Positions 62,777 through 64,000 of a stretch of DNA of 64,000 bases are shown here, one piece after another. Each line of letters begins with the position of its first letter. Position 1 is the stretch's first letter. This DNA comes from Dyadobacter sp. CY312 (GTDB lineage Bacteria; Bacteroidota; Bacteroidia; Cytophagales; Spirosomataceae): assembly GCF_021390535.1 (NCBI RefSeq), contig NZ_JAJUXG010000014.1, forward strand, positions 62,001 to 126,000. Direction: 5' to 3'. Under the pieces are notes generated by a model. The model was not told where the DNA came from and made no database searches. It was given only the letters and a program-made list of their open reading frames with translations. Made by a program: the position numbers and the translations under genes.

Positions 62777-64000
62777 TTACAAAAGTGTACTCGGACAAAC
62801 ATAATTGCTCACGGCGAGCCCACCTGACTCTTTTATCGCCTTGAACCCTCCTTTCACATCAATTAGATTGTCGTAACCCCGGGCTTTCAAAATAGAATTA
62901 AAGATCATGGAACGGTAGCCGCCTGCACAGTGTACGAAGTATGTGATGCTTTTATCGATCTGAGCCAGGTGCTCATTGATGTAATCAAGCGGCATGTTTT
63001 CTGCACCAAGGACATGTTCCGAGTTAAATTCGCTTGCTTTACGAACGTCCAGCACGACAATGGATTGATCACTTTGTAACCAATCTTTCATCTGTTGCGC
63101 GGTTACCGATTCGGTCTGATCAACCTCTTTACCTGCTTTCATCCAGGCTTCGATGCCGCCTTTCAAATAGCCGATCGTATGGTCGTAACCCACCCGGGCA
63201 AGACGTGTTACCACTTCCTGTTCCCTACCTGGCTCCGTAATGAGCAATATTCGCTGCTTAATATCTGGCAACAAAGTCCCAACCCAGGGCGCAAAACTTC
63301 CATTGATTCCAATATTGATGGAACTGGGAATAAATCCCTTTGCAAAGATCTCGGCATCCCTGGTATCAAGCATCACTGCGTCGGTTTCATTGGCTGCTGC
63401 TTCGAATGCTTCCGGATCCAACGCATTGTTTCCGCGTTCAATTACCATATCAATACTTTCGTACCCCCTCATATTCATCAGCACATTTTCAGGGAAATAA
63501 GCCGGAGGCGGCATCAGCCCATTGGTAACTTCTTTCACAAATTCCTCCTTACTCATATCCGCCCTCAGCGCATAATTGAACATCTTCTGGTTACCCAAAG
63601 TATCGGTCGTTTCCCTGCTCATACTTTTTCCACAGGCACTTCCAGCCCCGTGTGCGGGATACACAATAATATCATCAGCCAAAGGCATAATTTTATCACG
63701 CAAAGAATCAAAAAGATGTTCAGCCAGTTTTTGCTGCGTCAGTTCAGCTGATACTTTTTGCGCCAGGTCAGGCCGTCCCACATCACCAATAAACAAGGTG
63801 TCACCTGTAAAGATCCCTACCTCTCTACCCAGCTCATCTTTTAAAAGATAACAGCTGCTTTCCATGGTATGCCCCGGCGTGTGAAGGACTGTAAATGTGA
63901 CATCGCCCACTTTTAAAACCTGACCATCCTCTGCTATAAGCGCATCAAAGTCAGGCTTGGCAGTTGGTCCAAACACGATCTGGGCACCCGTTTTTTCAGC
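62777..64000 (-). CDS. Persulfide dioxygenase-rhodanese fusion (partial, N-terminus outside window)
   Basis: 408 residues seen; the frame is open to the right edge, so the first 60-70 residues with the HxHxDH motif are missing. Seen: MBL ligands VLHTPGHTMESS and GIFTGDTLFIGDVGRPD, VYPAHGAGSACGKS, then two rhodanese domains (about 170-270 and 285-395). The first has no active-site Cys (the loop reads ITEPGREQ); the second has CAGGYRS. Such Fe(II) enzymes oxidise glutathione persulfide or similar, with rhodanese moving sulfur. First gene of the sulfur operon. Confidence 0.9.
   Translation of the reverse strand, partial: AEKTGAQIVFGPTAKPDFDALIAEDGQVLKVGDVTFTVLHTPGHTMESSCYLLKDELGREVGIFTGDTLFIGDVGRPDLAQKVSAELTQQKLAEHLFDSLRDKIMPLADDIIVYPAHGAGSACGKSMSRETTDTLGNQKMFNYALRADMSKEEFVKEVTNGLMPPPAYFPENVLMNMRGYESIDMVIERGNNALDPEAFEAAANETDAVMLDTRDAEIFAKGFIPSSINIGINGSFAPWVGTLLPDIKQRILLITEPGREQEVVTRLARVGYDHTIGYLKGGIEAWMKAGKEVDQTESVTAQQMKDWLQSDQSIVVLDVRKASEFNSEHVLGAENMPLDYINEHLAQIDKSITYFVHCAGGYRSMIFNSILKARGYDNLIDVKGGFKAIKESGGLAVSNYVCPSTLL

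Noticed and set aside
1..64000. CRISPR arrays, tRNA, rRNA, IS elements, integrases
   Set aside because: No regularly spaced repeats, cloverleaf sequences, transposase or integrase motifs were seen by eye on either strand.

Overview
This window comes from a Bacteroidota chromosome, most likely a Cytophagales member of the Dyadobacter/Spirosoma type. The evidence is a secreted protein with a type IX secretion C-terminal sorting domain, a TonB-dependent receptor with a carboxypeptidase-like plug extension, an FtsX/MacB permease with a cytoplasmic prefix domain controlled by a PadR repressor, many AraC and LuxR regulators, and promoter -7 boxes close to TAnnTTTG. I see no rRNA, tRNA, CRISPR array, IS element or phage module. 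The genus is inferred from protein character, not from a database search.

Layout. 1-6.5 kb (minus): urea ABC transporter urtA-B-C-D with an upstream outer-membrane porin; a TACGTAwGTA motif recurs before porin and urtA. 6.8-11.9 kb: a truncated phytanoyl-CoA dioxygenase-like ORF, a secreted six-hairpin glycosidase, a YchJ pair, TerC and a small secreted protein. 12.1-19.0 kb: a tight seven-gene operon behind a perfect 24-bp-arm palindrome (barrel protein, zinc ribbon, ExbD-like and ExbB/TolQ-like membrane proteins, S41 protease lipoprotein, TPR histidine kinase, NarL-type regulator). This is the best candidate for an undescribed envelope system. 19.0-24.3 kb: 2H phosphoesterase, GH28 lipoprotein, PPOX protein, GAPDH, AraC regulator and a 58-residue zinc-ribbon membrane protein. 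24.3-32.7 kb: two abutting gene relics, then flavin monooxygenase, NADP-binding protein, SDR, AraC, PadR and FtsX-type permease, and another relic. 32.7-40.3 kb: two histidine kinases, a regulator with a degenerate receiver, a T9SS cargo, a normal LuxR regulator, a metallo-beta-lactamase relic and a frameshifted TlpA thioredoxin. 40.5-48.3 kb: two VOC proteins and a siderophore uptake set (TonB receptor, PepSY reductase, small Cys protein), then DUF4198, DHFR-like and molybdopterin-fold proteins. 48.3-60.6 kb: AraC/GlxA/Crp regulators, each beside a redox or membrane gene, with several relics between. 60.7-64 kb (minus): persulfide dioxygenase-rhodanese, rhodanese, split YeeE/YedE transporter and methyltransferase, a sulfane-sulfur operon.

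Two themes stand out. First, the window is littered with gene relics (at least ten). Two families occur as complementary halves: DUF421/YetF (N-terminal part near 24.6 kb, C-terminal part near 51.5 kb) and a PQQ-type sugar dehydrogenase (N-terminal part near 24.4 kb, C-terminal part near 32.6 kb), and the 24.5 kb halves abut each other. Second, regulatory DNA is legible: two promoters at 52.8 and 54.3 kb carry the same operator-like motif at exactly the same distance from the same -7 box, flanking an AraC gene.
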